Positions 41,382 through 49,948 of a stretch of 64,000 nucleotides of DNA are shown one piece after another. The stretch is taken from assembly GCA_050953365.1 (NCBI GenBank), contig JBMNMN010000002.1, forward strand, positions 434,001-498,000, in the 5' to 3' direction. The notes beneath the pieces were generated by a model. The model had not been told where the DNA came from, did not search any database, and worked only from the letters and a program-made list of their open reading frames with translations. The first letter of the stretch is position 1; each line of letters starts with the position of its first letter. The DNA is from UBA1426 sp050953365. Its GTDB lineage: Bacteria; Bacillota; Clostridia; Peptostreptococcales; Anaerovoracaceae. The position numbers were made by a program, and so were the translations under genes.

Positions 41382-42587
41382 ATGAACAATCTATGCATTA
41401 AATTAAATTATCAAGATGCAGAGCCCATTGCAATGGAATATTTTCTTGAAAACAGCGGGTTGGGTACTGATGTTGAAAATCACGAGTTACTGCTAAATGA
41501 AGGGCTTCACGTATTGGAAAACTGCAAAGCGGGCATCAATATTGCCGCTGTAATAATACCGCTGGATCCGGGTGTCTTTCGCAACTCCACCATTTATATG
41601 GAAAAGAGTCAATATACCTGTACGGCATTTTACCAAATTTCTCCCAAGCATGTTGTTAAAATTTATGCATATTCATTGTCGGTCGGAGAGTGTAAATCGA
41701 CAATTTATAATCAAGCTGAACAATATTATGCCGATCTTTGGGCAAATGGATTTTTGGAAGCCGGTCGTAGGCTCCTGCGGGAAAGAATCTATCAGCTTTC
41801 TCAACATGGCATTGAAATAAAAGAGTATTATGTTTCCCATTCTTTCGGCCCGGGCTGTTACGGAATGCCGCTTAGCAAGCTTTCGGATATGCTTGAGGAG
41901 ATCGACGGACGCGCCATTGGGATTAAAGCCGTCCGGCAGGAAGAATTGCCCAACAACAGATTCAGCGGAGGGTTCTTCTTTGTTACTTCCGAGGAAGGAG
42001 AGCTTCCCAGTGAAGAGTGCAAAGATTGCATTGGGCATGAAGGAGGCTGCATGTTCTGTGGCGGCAAGAATTTGATTCCCACAAGAGAGGTGTGCCTGGA
42101 TTTGTTGAAATCCCACGGGACGCCGGACCATGTTATCCGGCATTGTATTGCCGTTTCCGATACGGCTGTTCGAATCGGGAAAGCATTGGCAGAGAAAGGC
42201 GTAGTGTTGGACCTTCCTCTGCTGGAAGCCTCATCCTTGCTTCACGATATAGCCAGGGTTGAAGAAAATCATAGTGTGAAAGGCGCGATGATCGCTGAAA
42301 GGCATGGTTACCATCAGGTTGCGAAGCTGATCAAATGCCATATGTTTTATGCCATGGATCCAAACAAGGAAAAAATAACGGAACTGGATCTTCTTTGTCT
42401 TGCGGATCGTATGGTCAGAGAAGACGAATATGTAGGACTCGACAACCGCATGCAATACGTATTGGATAAACTCATTGCTGCCGGTGTAAATACGGAACGG
42501 CTCCTTCATCGTATTGAAGAAAATCGGTTGGTCAAGGAAAAGATCGAAAGAATAATAGGAAAACCCATCGATGACCTGATGACCTAA
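41382..42587 (+). CDS. MetH-activation-like domain fused to an HD phosphohydrolase
   Basis: This 401-residue protein appears to join two modules. The N-terminal part (about 1-205) resembles the AdoMet-binding activation domain of cobalamin-dependent methionine synthase: a helical A-W-G-F-like segment (YADLWANGFLEAGRRLLRERI) and SHSFGPGCYGMPLSKLSDML (152 on), akin to the RxSPGYGDxPL box. A four-cysteine knot follows, C213-x2-C216-x6-C223-x2-C226. The C-terminal part (about 240-345) is an HD domain with His254, His288-Asp289 (LLHDIAR) and a later LADRM Asp. HD domains hydrolyse nucleotides, so a link between corrinoid/AdoMet status and signal turnover is possible. Not recognised as a named protein. 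Confidence 0.65.
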   Translation: MNNLCIKLNYQDAEPIAMEYFLENSGLGTDVENHELLLNEGLHVLENCKAGINIAAVIIPLDPGVFRNSTIYMEKSQYTCTAFYQISPKHVVKIYAYSLSVGECKSTIYNQAEQYYADLWANGFLEAGRRLLRERIYQLSQHGIEIKEYYVSHSFGPGCYGMPLSKLSDMLEEIDGRAIGIKAVRQEELPNNRFSGGFFFVTSEEGELPSEECKDCIGHEGGCMFCGGKNLIPTREVCLDLLKSHGTPDHVIRHCIAVSDTAVRIGKALAEKGVVLDLPLLEASSLLHDIARVEENHSVKGAMIAERHGYHQVAKLIKCHMFYAMDPNKEKITELDLLCLADRMVREDEYVGLDNRMQYVLDKLIAAGVNTERLLHRIEENRLVKEKIERIIGKPIDDLMT

Positions 42588-42657
42588 AATTCTTTTGGTA
42601 ATCTTCGAGGCCCTTCTCTCATATGCTATACAAGCAACAGAAGAGGAGGGTTTTTTG

Positions 42658-43296
42658 ATGGGGCGCATGCGCAGAAGGTGGGCGATAAGAGCGAACAGGA
42701 ATATGGGAAAAACCATGATTCGCCAAGTTCTCATTTGCATCCTGATCCTTCTTATTATAATTGTAGCGAAAAAGATGGACAATGCTCTCGTTAATAATAC
42801 CTTTCAGGCGGTAAAAGCGCAATTTACAAAGGATATTACTATTGCAAGCATTGCAGATTCAGGGCGGTCCTTTATCGGAAAATTCAAGGACGGAACCACG
42901 ACTGTAGTGGCTTCGCTGGTGCAAGGAAGTAAAGGACTGGATTTTTCCACGCCTTCCGATGTTCCCGGTACTTATAGCGCCTCTGCCAACCAAAGCGGCA
43001 AAGGAAAAACCATGGAATTTTCGTCCGATCAGGAAATCCAGGTCTATGCGGCGGCAGGTGGGACCGTGTCGGATATTGGTCTTGATGCGGAAGGGAACAA
43101 ATATATAAAAATACATCATGGAAACGACATTATCAGCCTTTATGGAGGATGTACATCCACCTACGTGCAGCCTCTTGAAAAGGTAAAACGCGGGCAGATA
43201 ATCGGCTCCGTTGCGGTAGGGGAAGGACGAAAATTAAAGTTTGAAATCTGGAATAGCGGAAAGCTTGATGATCCTTCCAAGTACATCGACTTCTGA
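42658..43296 (+). CDS. spoIVFA: SpoIVFA-like membrane protein with degenerate M23 domain
   Basis: This 212-residue protein has a basic N-terminus, one membrane segment (about 21-38) and a C-terminal M23/LytM fold (about 130-212; VYAAAGGTVSDIGLDAEGNK, YIKIHHGNDIISLYGG, VKRGQIIGSVAVGEGRKLKFEIW). The second zinc-binding HxH of active LytM enzymes is missing (YGGCTS where YxHL is usual), so it is not a hydrolase. Position directly before the SpoIVFB-type protease identifies it as SpoIVFA, the anchor and inhibitor target cleaved by SpoIVB. ATG 42658 follows GAGGAGGG. Confidence 0.75.
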   Translation: MGRMRRRWAIRANRNMGKTMIRQVLICILILLIIIVAKKMDNALVNNTFQAVKAQFTKDITIASIADSGRSFIGKFKDGTTTVVASLVQGSKGLDFSTPSDVPGTYSASANQSGKGKTMEFSSDQEIQVYAAAGGTVSDIGLDAEGNKYIKIHHGNDIISLYGGCTSTYVQPLEKVKRGQIIGSVAVGEGRKLKFEIWNSGKLDDPSKYIDF

Positions 43297-43304
43297 GCAG
43301 ATTT

Positions 43305-43964
43305 ATGATTAAGTTCACATTTTTTAATCTTCGGTTCAACGTCCATTTCACCTTCCTGTTTCTCATGTTTTTGCTGCTCTTCTTAGGGAACGGAAGATTG
43401 GCTGTCTTTTCTGCTGTCTTTTCCTGTCTCCACGAGTATGCCCATGCCCGTATGGCCCAAAGATTAGGGTATTCGCCGGTAAAGGTCTCCGCAGGCTTAT
43501 TCGGCGGCGTTCTGCATCTTAAAGAAGGTTACATAAAACCTTCAGACGGACTCCTGATCCATTCGGCAGGGCCCTTCATAAACCTATGTATTGCTCTGAC
43601 CGGTTATTTATTATTGAGATTGACAGATTGGGAATGGGTTTATGATATAGTTGCAGCTAATCTCGTACTTGCCCTCTTCAATCTCATGCCTTTTTATCCT
43701 CTGGACGGCGGAAAACTTGCAGGAATTTATATTACGCATTTTCTCGGATATCGGAAAGCTTATATAATTTCTAAAACTTTCTCCATTATATTTTCAGTTT
43801 CGCTTTTTCTTTTAGGGCTTTACTTGGTACAATATAATGTAGTAAATTTATTGATATGTGCTTTGGCCGTCAATCTCTATATGGCGAGCCGAGAGGATTC
43901 GAAATATTCCTTCTATAGGTTGATGAGCATATATACAGCACTCGAAAAGGAGAATCGCATATGA
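43305..43964 (+). CDS. spoIVFB: Site-2 protease SpoIVFB (M50)
   Basis: This 219-residue intramembrane metalloprotease cleaves pro-sigma-K in the mother cell. The zinc motif HEYAHARMAQRLGY (HExxH) lies in an early membrane segment, and the third ligand in LFNLMPFYPLDGGKLAG (NxxPxxxxDG-type). About five to six membrane segments are visible. It follows SpoIVFA after 8 bases. Its last 4 bases overlap the radical SAM gene, a gene order seen in many Clostridia. No CBS domain is present, unlike the Bacillus protein, in which it senses ATP. Confidence 0.88.
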   Translation: MIKFTFFNLRFNVHFTFLFLMFLLLFLGNGRLAVFSAVFSCLHEYAHARMAQRLGYSPVKVSAGLFGGVLHLKEGYIKPSDGLLIHSAGPFINLCIALTGYLLLRLTDWEWVYDIVAANLVLALFNLMPFYPLDGGKLAGIYITHFLGYRKAYIISKTFSIIFSVSLFLLGLYLVQYNVVNLLICALAVNLYMASREDSKYSFYRLMSIYTALEKENRI

Positions 43965-45814
43965 AATTAACCAAACAGCTTGAACAGCTGCTACCATTAG
44001 TTGCAAAGCCCGGCCGGTATATCGGAGGCGAACTGAATTCAGTGGAAAAAGACACAAAGGATATAGTTACCCGGTTTGGTTTTGCATTCCCCGACACATA
44101 TGAAATCGGCATGTCCTACTTGGGACTGCAAATCATATACAAATTGCTGAACGATCTTCCCGAAGTTTACTGTGAAAGAATCTTTGCACCGGCTTTAGAT
44201 ATGGAACAGCTGATGCGTGAGTGGGGACTTCCTCTTTTCACCTTGGAGACAAAGACGCCGGTTAGCGAATTGGACATGCTGGGGTTTACTCTGCAGTATG
44301 AACTATGTTATACCAATGTCCTCAATATGTTAGATCTTGCCGGGATCCCGCAAAAAAGCGAAGATCGAGAAGAAGGACATCCGTTTATAGTCGGGGGCGG
44401 TCCCTGTGTATTTAATCCGGAACCCATAGCCGAATTCTTTGATTTCTTTGTTCTGGGAGACGGCGAAGAAGCGCTGCCGGCTATTTGTAAGGCCCATGCA
44501 GAATGGAAGAAGCAGCAGGGTAACCGTAAAGAATTTCTGTCAACCATTGCGCAATTGGAGGGCGTTTACGTCCCGTCTTTTTACAAACCGCAATATAAAG
44601 AAGACGGAACAATTAAATCCATTATAAAAACCTTTCCGGATGCTCCGGATCACATCCGAAAGCGCATAATGACCCATATGGATGCGGCGCCGTTTCCTAC
44701 AGAGCCCATCGTGCCCCTAATTGAAGTGGTTCATGACCGTTCCGTTATGGAGCTGTTTCGCGGCTGCACCAGGGGATGCAGGTTCTGTCAGGCAGGCATG
44801 ATCTATCGACCGGTGAGAGAACGTTCCAAGGATTGTGCGTTGGATTTAATTGAGAAGCAACTCTGCGCAACTGGCCATGACGAACTCTCCCTGTTGTCTC
44901 TTTCTACCAGCGATTATTCGGAATTTGAGGGATTGGCTGCGGAGCTGGTACGGAAGGGAAAGGAAAAAAACGTTGCAATATCCCTTCCTTCTCTTCGTTT
45001 AGATACGTTTTCTTTCCAAGTTCTGAATGAAATACAAGGTTACAAAAAGACAGGGCTTACATTTGCGCCTGAAGCGGGAACACAACGATTGCGAGACGTG
45101 ATTAATAAATGTATCACCGATGAAGATATTTACGGCGGGATGAGACAAGCCATAGAACTGGGATGGAAAAGCGTCAAGCTTTATTTCATGATCGGCTTGC
45201 CTACGGAAACCTTTGAAGATCTTGACGGCATTGCAAAGATAGCAGAAAACATCATGAAAATATATTATGAGTATAACGGGGGCAGAAAAGGAGGCAAGTT
45301 TCAGGTTAACGTAAGCGTTTCCAATTTTGTGCCGAAGCCCCATACTCCTTTTCAATGGGTCGCTCAAGACAGTCCGGAACAGTTTGGAGAAAAGCATCAG
45401 TATCTGAAGGAGAAATTCAAAAAGATCAAAGGCGCCCAGTTCAGCTATCACGGTACAGGAGCCAGCAGAATTGAAGCCGTACTGGCCAGAGGGGACAGAC
45501 GATTGGCCGGTGCCATTTATAATGCCTGGAAATCCGGGTGTAAATTTGACGGATGGAACGAGCACTTTAACTATGATAAATGGATTGAAGCGCTGGATCA
45601 AGCCGGACTCGATCCTGACTTTTATACTTCGGGCCGGGTTTGTGAAGGGGATGCGCTTCCATGGGTTCTTATCGACAGCGGGGTGGATAATGCCTACCTT
45701 CGCAGCGAATGGGAAAAGGCTCTTTCGGCTGAACAAACACCGGATTGCAGAATGGGCTGTACCGGTTGTGGCATAAACCGCTATGTGATTTGTGAAAGGG
45801 AGGGGACACTGTGA
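43961..45814 (+). CDS. TIGR03960-type radical SAM protein
   Basis: This 617-residue protein has an N-terminal B12-binding-like half (TFGFAFPDTYEIGMSYLGLQ as RFGFAFPDTYEIG..., LFTLETKTPVSELDMLGFTL, VGGGPCVFNPEPIAEFFDFF) and a radical SAM core with CTRGCRFCQAG (CxxxCxxC). The C-terminus has GCTGCGINRYVICE. It matches the family found next to ribosomal and radical-SAM-linked DUF2344 genes. The reaction is unknown, with RNA or protein modification suspected. It overlaps spoIVFB and the DUF2344 gene by 4 bases each, so all three are tightly coupled. Confidence 0.85.
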   Translation: MKLTKQLEQLLPLVAKPGRYIGGELNSVEKDTKDIVTRFGFAFPDTYEIGMSYLGLQIIYKLLNDLPEVYCERIFAPALDMEQLMREWGLPLFTLETKTPVSELDMLGFTLQYELCYTNVLNMLDLAGIPQKSEDREEGHPFIVGGGPCVFNPEPIAEFFDFFVLGDGEEALPAICKAHAEWKKQQGNRKEFLSTIAQLEGVYVPSFYKPQYKEDGTIKSIIKTFPDAPDHIRKRIMTHMDAAPFPTEPIVPLIEVVHDRSVMELFRGCTRGCRFCQAGMIYRPVRERSKDCALDLIEKQLCATGHDELSLLSLSTSDYSEFEGLAAELVRKGKEKNVAISLPSLRLDTFSFQVLNEIQGYKKTGLTFAPEAGTQRLRDVINKCITDEDIYGGMRQAIELGWKSVKLYFMIGLPTETFEDLDGIAKIAENIMKIYYEYNGGRKGGKFQVNVSVSNFVPKPHTPFQWVAQDSPEQFGEKHQYLKEKFKKIKGAQFSYHGTGASRIEAVLARGDRRLAGAIYNAWKSGCKFDGWNEHFNYDKWIEALDQAGLDPDFYTSGRVCEGDALPWVLIDSGVDNAYLRSEWEKALSAEQTPDCRMGCTGCGINRYVICEREGTL

Positions 45815-46509
45815 GCAGATATCTGTTTAAATTTGAAAAGACCGGACAGCTTCGTTACATTTCCCACTTGGATCTCCTTCGTTTGTTTCGAAGGACATTC
45901 AAGCGGTTGGGAGTTGAGCTCGTATACTCGCAGGGATTCAATCCCCATCCCAAAATGAGTTTCGCGCAGCCTTTGTCACTGGGTTATACCAGCGAAAGCG
46001 AATATCTGGAATTTGAAACGCGGATTCCATACAACGAAGATTTTCTTGTAGCTTCCATGAACAGCGCGCTACCCTACGGGATAGAAGTCCTTGATTGCCG
46101 TACGGTTCCGGATTCGGTAAAAACAGCCGCTTCACGGGTACGTTGGGCCTCTTATGAAGTTCGTTTGCCCGAAGGCAGACAACTCCCCACCGAATCCCAA
46201 TTGAGGGAATTTCTTAACCAAGATAAGATCCTCATAACTAAACCCATAAAAAAAGGGAAAGATTATAAGCAGATCGATATCAGACCCATGATCGGCCAAT
46301 TGAAGCTTAACGTAAACGATGAAGGAGACCGGGTCCTTTTCATGAAAATACATGCAGGAAGCGAATCGAACCTGAATCCCGAGTTGCTTCTTAACCCTCT
46401 ATTCGAGTTTGCGGGAATCCCGCTGGAAAAGTATGAACCTCAAGTAAAAAGGCTGGAATTATACGGCCAGAATGGGCAACCGCTCTATGCGGACCTGCAA
46501 AAAGCGTGA
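45811..46509 (+). CDS. DUF2344 (TIGR03936) radical SAM-linked protein
   Basis: This 232-residue protein is the usual partner of the preceding radical SAM enzyme. It begins SRYLFKFEKTGQLRYISHLD, then LLRLFRRTFKRLGVELVYSQ and GFNPHPKMSFAQPLSLGYTS, the diagnostic DUF2344 segments. GTG 45811 overlaps the stop of the radical SAM gene. In some species both are fused in one protein, supporting joint function. Substrate is unknown. Confidence 0.9.
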   Translation: MSRYLFKFEKTGQLRYISHLDLLRLFRRTFKRLGVELVYSQGFNPHPKMSFAQPLSLGYTSESEYLEFETRIPYNEDFLVASMNSALPYGIEVLDCRTVPDSVKTAASRVRWASYEVRLPEGRQLPTESQLREFLNQDKILITKPIKKGKDYKQIDIRPMIGQLKLNVNDEGDRVLFMKIHAGSESNLNPELLLNPLFEFAGIPLEKYEPQVKRLELYGQNGQPLYADLQKA

Positions 46510-46543
46510 CTTGATGTATCGGGTTTTTCTATTAATAACAATA

Positions 46544-46572
46544 TTGACATTTATTGCCATCTAATGTATGAT
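46544..46572 (+). promoter_or_regulatory. Promoter of comEA
   Basis: A perfect TTGACA at 46544-46549 and TATGAT at 46567-46572 are spaced by 17 bases, 27 bases before the start codon. Confidence 0.8.
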
Positions 46573-46599
46573 TAGGAAAATGCATTAGGGGGTGATAAT

Positions 46600-47274
46600 A
46601 TGAAGTTCATGATGAGCCGGAAGTTACTCTATAAGGTAATTGCCGGCATTCTTTTAATTGCCATTACGTTTATCATCTATACTGCGCGCCAGTCCGGAAA
46701 AGATGCATTCATATTAGAACCGCCGGAAAATGAAAGCGTGTCTCAAGTAATTGCTTCAGAACAGGAGCATGCGGCATTGCCGGAAGAAGATAGATTTATA
46801 ATCATCGACGTTTCCGGCGAAGTGACGAATCCCTCCATATGCAAACTTCATGAAGGAGCCAGGGTATACGAAGCCGTTGAAGCGGCGGGCGGATTGACGG
46901 AGCATGCGGACACGAGAAATACCAACCTGGCCGCGCCTTTAACGGACGGAATGAAACTCTATATCCCCAGTAAAAAAGATGTAGCCGCAGAACAAAAAAG
47001 AACGGGAGAATCCCCGGGAAGCCGGTATATCAACGGGAATACGGCATTACAGGCGGGATCCTCTTCCGGCACAGAAAACCGTCTAATAAACATCAATACA
47101 GCCGGATCTGAGGAATTGCAAAAGCTTACAGGCGTTGGACCGTCTACAGCCGGCAAGATTATAGCCTATCGAAACGAGTTTGGGAAATTTAATAAAATTG
47201 AAGAGTTGATGAACGTCAGCGGCATCGGAGAAAAAACCTTTGCAAAGCTTAAAAATGCAATCACTACGGAATAA
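46600..47274 (+). CDS. comEA: ComEA-like DNA-binding protein
   Basis: This 224-residue protein has a signal anchor (about 10-26), a SLBB domain (about 68-125; DVSGEVTNPSICKLHEGARV, AAGGLTEHADTRNTNLA) and a C-terminal helix-hairpin-helix pair (about 163-222; ININTAGSEELQKLTGVGPS, GIGEKTFAKLKNAI). ComEA binds incoming DNA at the outer membrane face in competent bacteria. ComEC is not adjacent, so competence itself cannot be claimed. GGGGGTGA precedes the ATG. Confidence 0.9.
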   Translation: MKFMMSRKLLYKVIAGILLIAITFIIYTARQSGKDAFILEPPENESVSQVIASEQEHAALPEEDRFIIIDVSGEVTNPSICKLHEGARVYEAVEAAGGLTEHADTRNTNLAAPLTDGMKLYIPSKKDVAAEQKRTGESPGSRYINGNTALQAGSSSGTENRLININTAGSEELQKLTGVGPSTAGKIIAYRNEFGKFNKIEELMNVSGIGEKTFAKLKNAITTE

Positions 47275-47314
47275 AAACATCTCATATTGCCCACACTAAA
47301 TTTGAGGTGAGGCA

Positions 47315-47755
47315 ATGTTTAGTCAACGAAAAAGTTTTTGGAAACGGCGATGGTTTATTATAACGGTCATTGCAGTTTTGGGAGCGGGTTATTGGTTCAG
47401 CCAAACGGACAGTTTTTCTCCCGAACAAAACCTGCCCGATGGAGAGGAAGTCAATCCAAGTATCAATACCGTGACGGGCGGAACCACCGATGATCGTCCG
47501 AAACCACCGGAAGAAACCGGTCCGATGACACCCGATTCCGGTACAGAGGAGCCGGATACTTTTTACCTGGTCAAAGAAATTAACGGAACGATAGAGATCT
47601 ATTATTACGAAGGAGATGGAGAACCGGTCTATATAAAGAATGCAGATATTGCTTTCTCGCTATTAAGCGAAGCGGATCAAGCCATGTTTTCTGAAGGAAT
47701 TATTGTAGAGACAGAAGAAGAACTTGATGAACTTCTTCAGGACTTCGGGAGTTAA
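47315..47755 (+). CDS. BofC C-terminal-domain-like protein beside SpoIVB
   Basis: This 146-residue protein has a short basic N-terminus, a membrane segment (about 12-29), a Pro/Thr/Glu-rich linker and a C-terminal domain of about 65 residues. That domain (TFYLVKEINGTIEIYYYEGD, then VYIKNADIAFSLLSEADQAM and GIIVETEEELDELLQDFGS) looks like the C-terminal domain of BofC. In Bacillus BofC restrains SpoIVB, the protease encoded 2 bases downstream here. The adjacency strongly supports the same job. The N-terminal BofC domain is replaced by the linker. Named from pattern memory, so moderate confidence. Confidence 0.65.
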   Translation: MFSQRKSFWKRRWFIITVIAVLGAGYWFSQTDSFSPEQNLPDGEEVNPSINTVTGGTTDDRPKPPEETGPMTPDSGTEEPDTFYLVKEINGTIEIYYYEGDGEPVYIKNADIAFSLLSEADQAMFSEGIIVETEEELDELLQDFGS

Positions 47756-47757
47756 GC

Positions 47758-48897
47758 ATGATGGAGAGAAATCTTTCAAAGTTCAGGATCTTTTCGGTTC
47801 TTCTATTAATCGTTTCGTTGATTTTATTTACCGGTACGGGACTGCTTTTTAACAGTATACCGGACCAAATAAAGATCTTTGCCGATGAGACTAAGATTAT
47901 AAATCTTCCTCTTAAGGAAGTAACAATTAAAGTTCTGCCTGAAACGAAAGTAATTCCGGGTGGACAACCTGTCGGTGTAAAGATGGATGTAAAGGGAGTG
48001 CTTGTGGTTGGCCTTGAAGAAATCAGCACCGTGGACGGGGAAAAAGTCAATCCGGGACTCGAGGCTGGCCTTGAAATTGGAGACAGCATACTGGCCATCA
48101 ACAATGAACCGGTGGATAGCCCGGAAGAAGTAAAAGCTGTAGTCAATGAGCAAAAGGGCCAAATGAGACTAAAGGTACGAAGACAGGGAGATATTCTGTA
48201 TATACGAGTCAATCCTGTACAAGCGGCTGAAGACGGGTTGTATAAGATAGGTGTTTGGGTAAGGGATAAAACAGCAGGTCTTGGCACTTTGACATTCTAT
48301 GACCCTTACACAAAATCCTTCGGCGCCCTTGGACATGCAATTACAGATCCTGATACGGGACACGTCCTTCCGGTAGAGCGGGGAGAGCTTTTAAGCGCCA
48401 GCGTGGAATCGGTGAAACAAGGGGCAGCCGGAATTCCCGGAGAAATACGAGGTATTTTTTACGAAGCGGATGAACCTTTAGGGAATCTGTCCCTCAACAC
48501 AGAATACGGCATTTTTGGATCTTGTTATAAGGAATTCACAAATCCGTATTATCCGGAACCATTGCCCATCGGCTATCAAAACCAGGTCAAAGAGGGCCCC
48601 GCATGGCTGCTTGCCACCGTAGACGGAAACAAGATGGAAAGGTATGAAATCCGCATAGATAAAGTCAATCACCAAACGAAACCGGGAACGAAAAGCATGG
48701 TGATTACCGTAACGGACCCGAGACTTCTAAGAAAGACCGGCGGAATAGTACAGGGCATGAGCGGCAGCCCCATCATACAAGATGACAAAATAATCGGCGC
48801 AGTAACACATGTATTCGTCAACGACCCGTTGAAAGGATACGGTATTTTCATAGAATGGATGCTGCAACAGACTGATCAGTTGTCGAATATTAGCTAA
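47758..48897 (+). CDS. spoIVB: SpoIVB peptidase (S55)
   Basis: This 379-residue serine protease is secreted by the forespore to start sigma-K activation. It has an N-terminal membrane segment (about 13-31), a PDZ domain (about 95-150; GLEAGLEIGDSILAINNEPV) and the S55 domain with GALGHAITDPDTG (catalytic His) and MSGSPIIQDDKIIGAVTHVF (catalytic Ser). It follows the BofC-like gene after 2 bases. A 0A box overlaps its last codons. Confidence 0.95.
   Translation: MMERNLSKFRIFSVLLLIVSLILFTGTGLLFNSIPDQIKIFADETKIINLPLKEVTIKVLPETKVIPGGQPVGVKMDVKGVLVVGLEEISTVDGEKVNPGLEAGLEIGDSILAINNEPVDSPEEVKAVVNEQKGQMRLKVRRQGDILYIRVNPVQAAEDGLYKIGVWVRDKTAGLGTLTFYDPYTKSFGALGHAITDPDTGHVLPVERGELLSASVESVKQGAAGIPGEIRGIFYEADEPLGNLSLNTEYGIFGSCYKEFTNPYYPEPLPIGYQNQVKEGPAWLLATVDGNKMERYEIRIDKVNHQTKPGTKSMVITVTDPRLLRKTGGIVQGMSGSPIIQDDKIIGAVTHVFVNDPLKGYGIFIEWMLQQTDQLSNIS
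48881..48887. promoter_or_regulatory. 0A box upstream of spo0A
   Basis: TGTCGAA at 48881-48887 is an exact match to the Spo0A-binding heptamer (TTCGACA on the other strand). It lies in the last codons of spoIVB, 142 bases before the spo0A start, where autoregulation would be expected. A single 7-base match may be chance. Confidence 0.45.
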
Positions 48898-49028
48898 ATT
48901 TACAGAATGTTTGCATAATATTTAACTTGCAAAAATGTAAATATTTTAATACTATTAACTTATTGAAACGGGAATTGTAACAACTGCCATAAAAAAGTAT
49001 GTTCCCGTCATAAAAAGGAGGAAATTTC

Positions 49029-49829
49029 ATGAGCAAGGTTAGAGTTGGAATCGCCGATGACAACAAGGACTTTTGCAATATCCTCGCCGACTTTTTAGAA
49101 ATGCAACAGGATATCGAGGTAGTATTCAAGGCGAATGATGGAATGCAAACCGTTGATTCTGTGCTGAAAGACAAACCCGATGTATTAATTCTTGATATGA
49201 TCATGCCTTATTTGGATGGTCTTGGAGTTCTGGAGCGGTTGAACGCCGTTGAACTTGACCCCATGCCCAGAGTAATCATGCTATCTGCAGTGGGACAGGA
49301 AAGCATTACCCAAAGGGCAATCAATCTTGGCGCTGAATACTATGTGGTTAAACCCTTTGATCTGGGTATTTTGGCAAAGCGTATTCAGCAGCTTTCCGGC
49401 TCTTGCGACGGGAGCGCGCCGATAAACAAAAACAATGCAATAAAATCCGTATTAAAAGAAGAATCAGGTAGGAAGAGCAATTTAGAGATGGACATTACAA
49501 ACATCATCCACGAAGTGGGGGTTCCGGCTCATATAAAGGGTTATCAGTACCTCCGCGACGCCATTACCATGGTAGTAGATGACATGGATCTTTTAGGTGC
49601 TGTTACAAAAGAGCTATATCCTGCCATTGCGAAAAGAAACAATACCACGCCCAGCCGTGTTGAAAGAGCTATCCGGCATGCCATTGAGGTTGCATGGAAT
49701 CGAGGCAGAATCGAAACGATTAACAGTCTCTTCGGTTATACCGTACACAACGACAAGGGTAAGCCGACAAACAGTGAATTCATCGCAATTATTGCCGACA
49801 AACTCCGACTCGAACGAAAAGCAAGTTAG
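49029..49829 (+). CDS. spo0A: Sporulation transcription factor Spo0A
   Basis: This 266-residue response regulator commits the cell to sporulation. The receiver has D10-D11, the phosphoacceptor Asp56 in LILDMIMPYLDG, Ser86 and Lys108 (VVKPFD). After a linker comes the unique Spo0A DNA-binding domain, with NTTPSRVERAIRHAIEVAWN and GYTVHNDKGKPTNSEFIAII. All key residues are intact. AAGGAGG precedes the ATG. The leader has a 7-base inverted repeat (48968-48974 with 49002-49008). Order spoIVB-spo0A is conserved in Firmicutes. Confidence 0.98.
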   Translation: MSKVRVGIADDNKDFCNILADFLEMQQDIEVVFKANDGMQTVDSVLKDKPDVLILDMIMPYLDGLGVLERLNAVELDPMPRVIMLSAVGQESITQRAINLGAEYYVVKPFDLGILAKRIQQLSGSCDGSAPINKNNAIKSVLKEESGRKSNLEMDITNIIHEVGVPAHIKGYQYLRDAITMVVDDMDLLGAVTKELYPAIAKRNNTTPSRVERAIRHAIEVAWNRGRIETINSLFGYTVHNDKGKPTNSEFIAIIADKLRLERKAS

Positions 49830-49857
49830 GGTTCGGTTTAAATATAGAATTTATTTG

Positions 49858-49893
49858 ACAGCGGGATGCAACAAATTTTCCGCTGTTTTTTTA
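49858..49893 (+). terminator. Terminator of spo0A
   Basis: ACAGCGG at 49858-49864 pairs with CCGCTGT at 49880-49886 and is followed by a run of seven T residues. Confidence 0.88.
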
Positions 49894-49948
49894 TTATAAT
49901 TGAGCATGCAGCGGGCTTGTCCGACAATAAGAAGGAGCGATAATCAAA

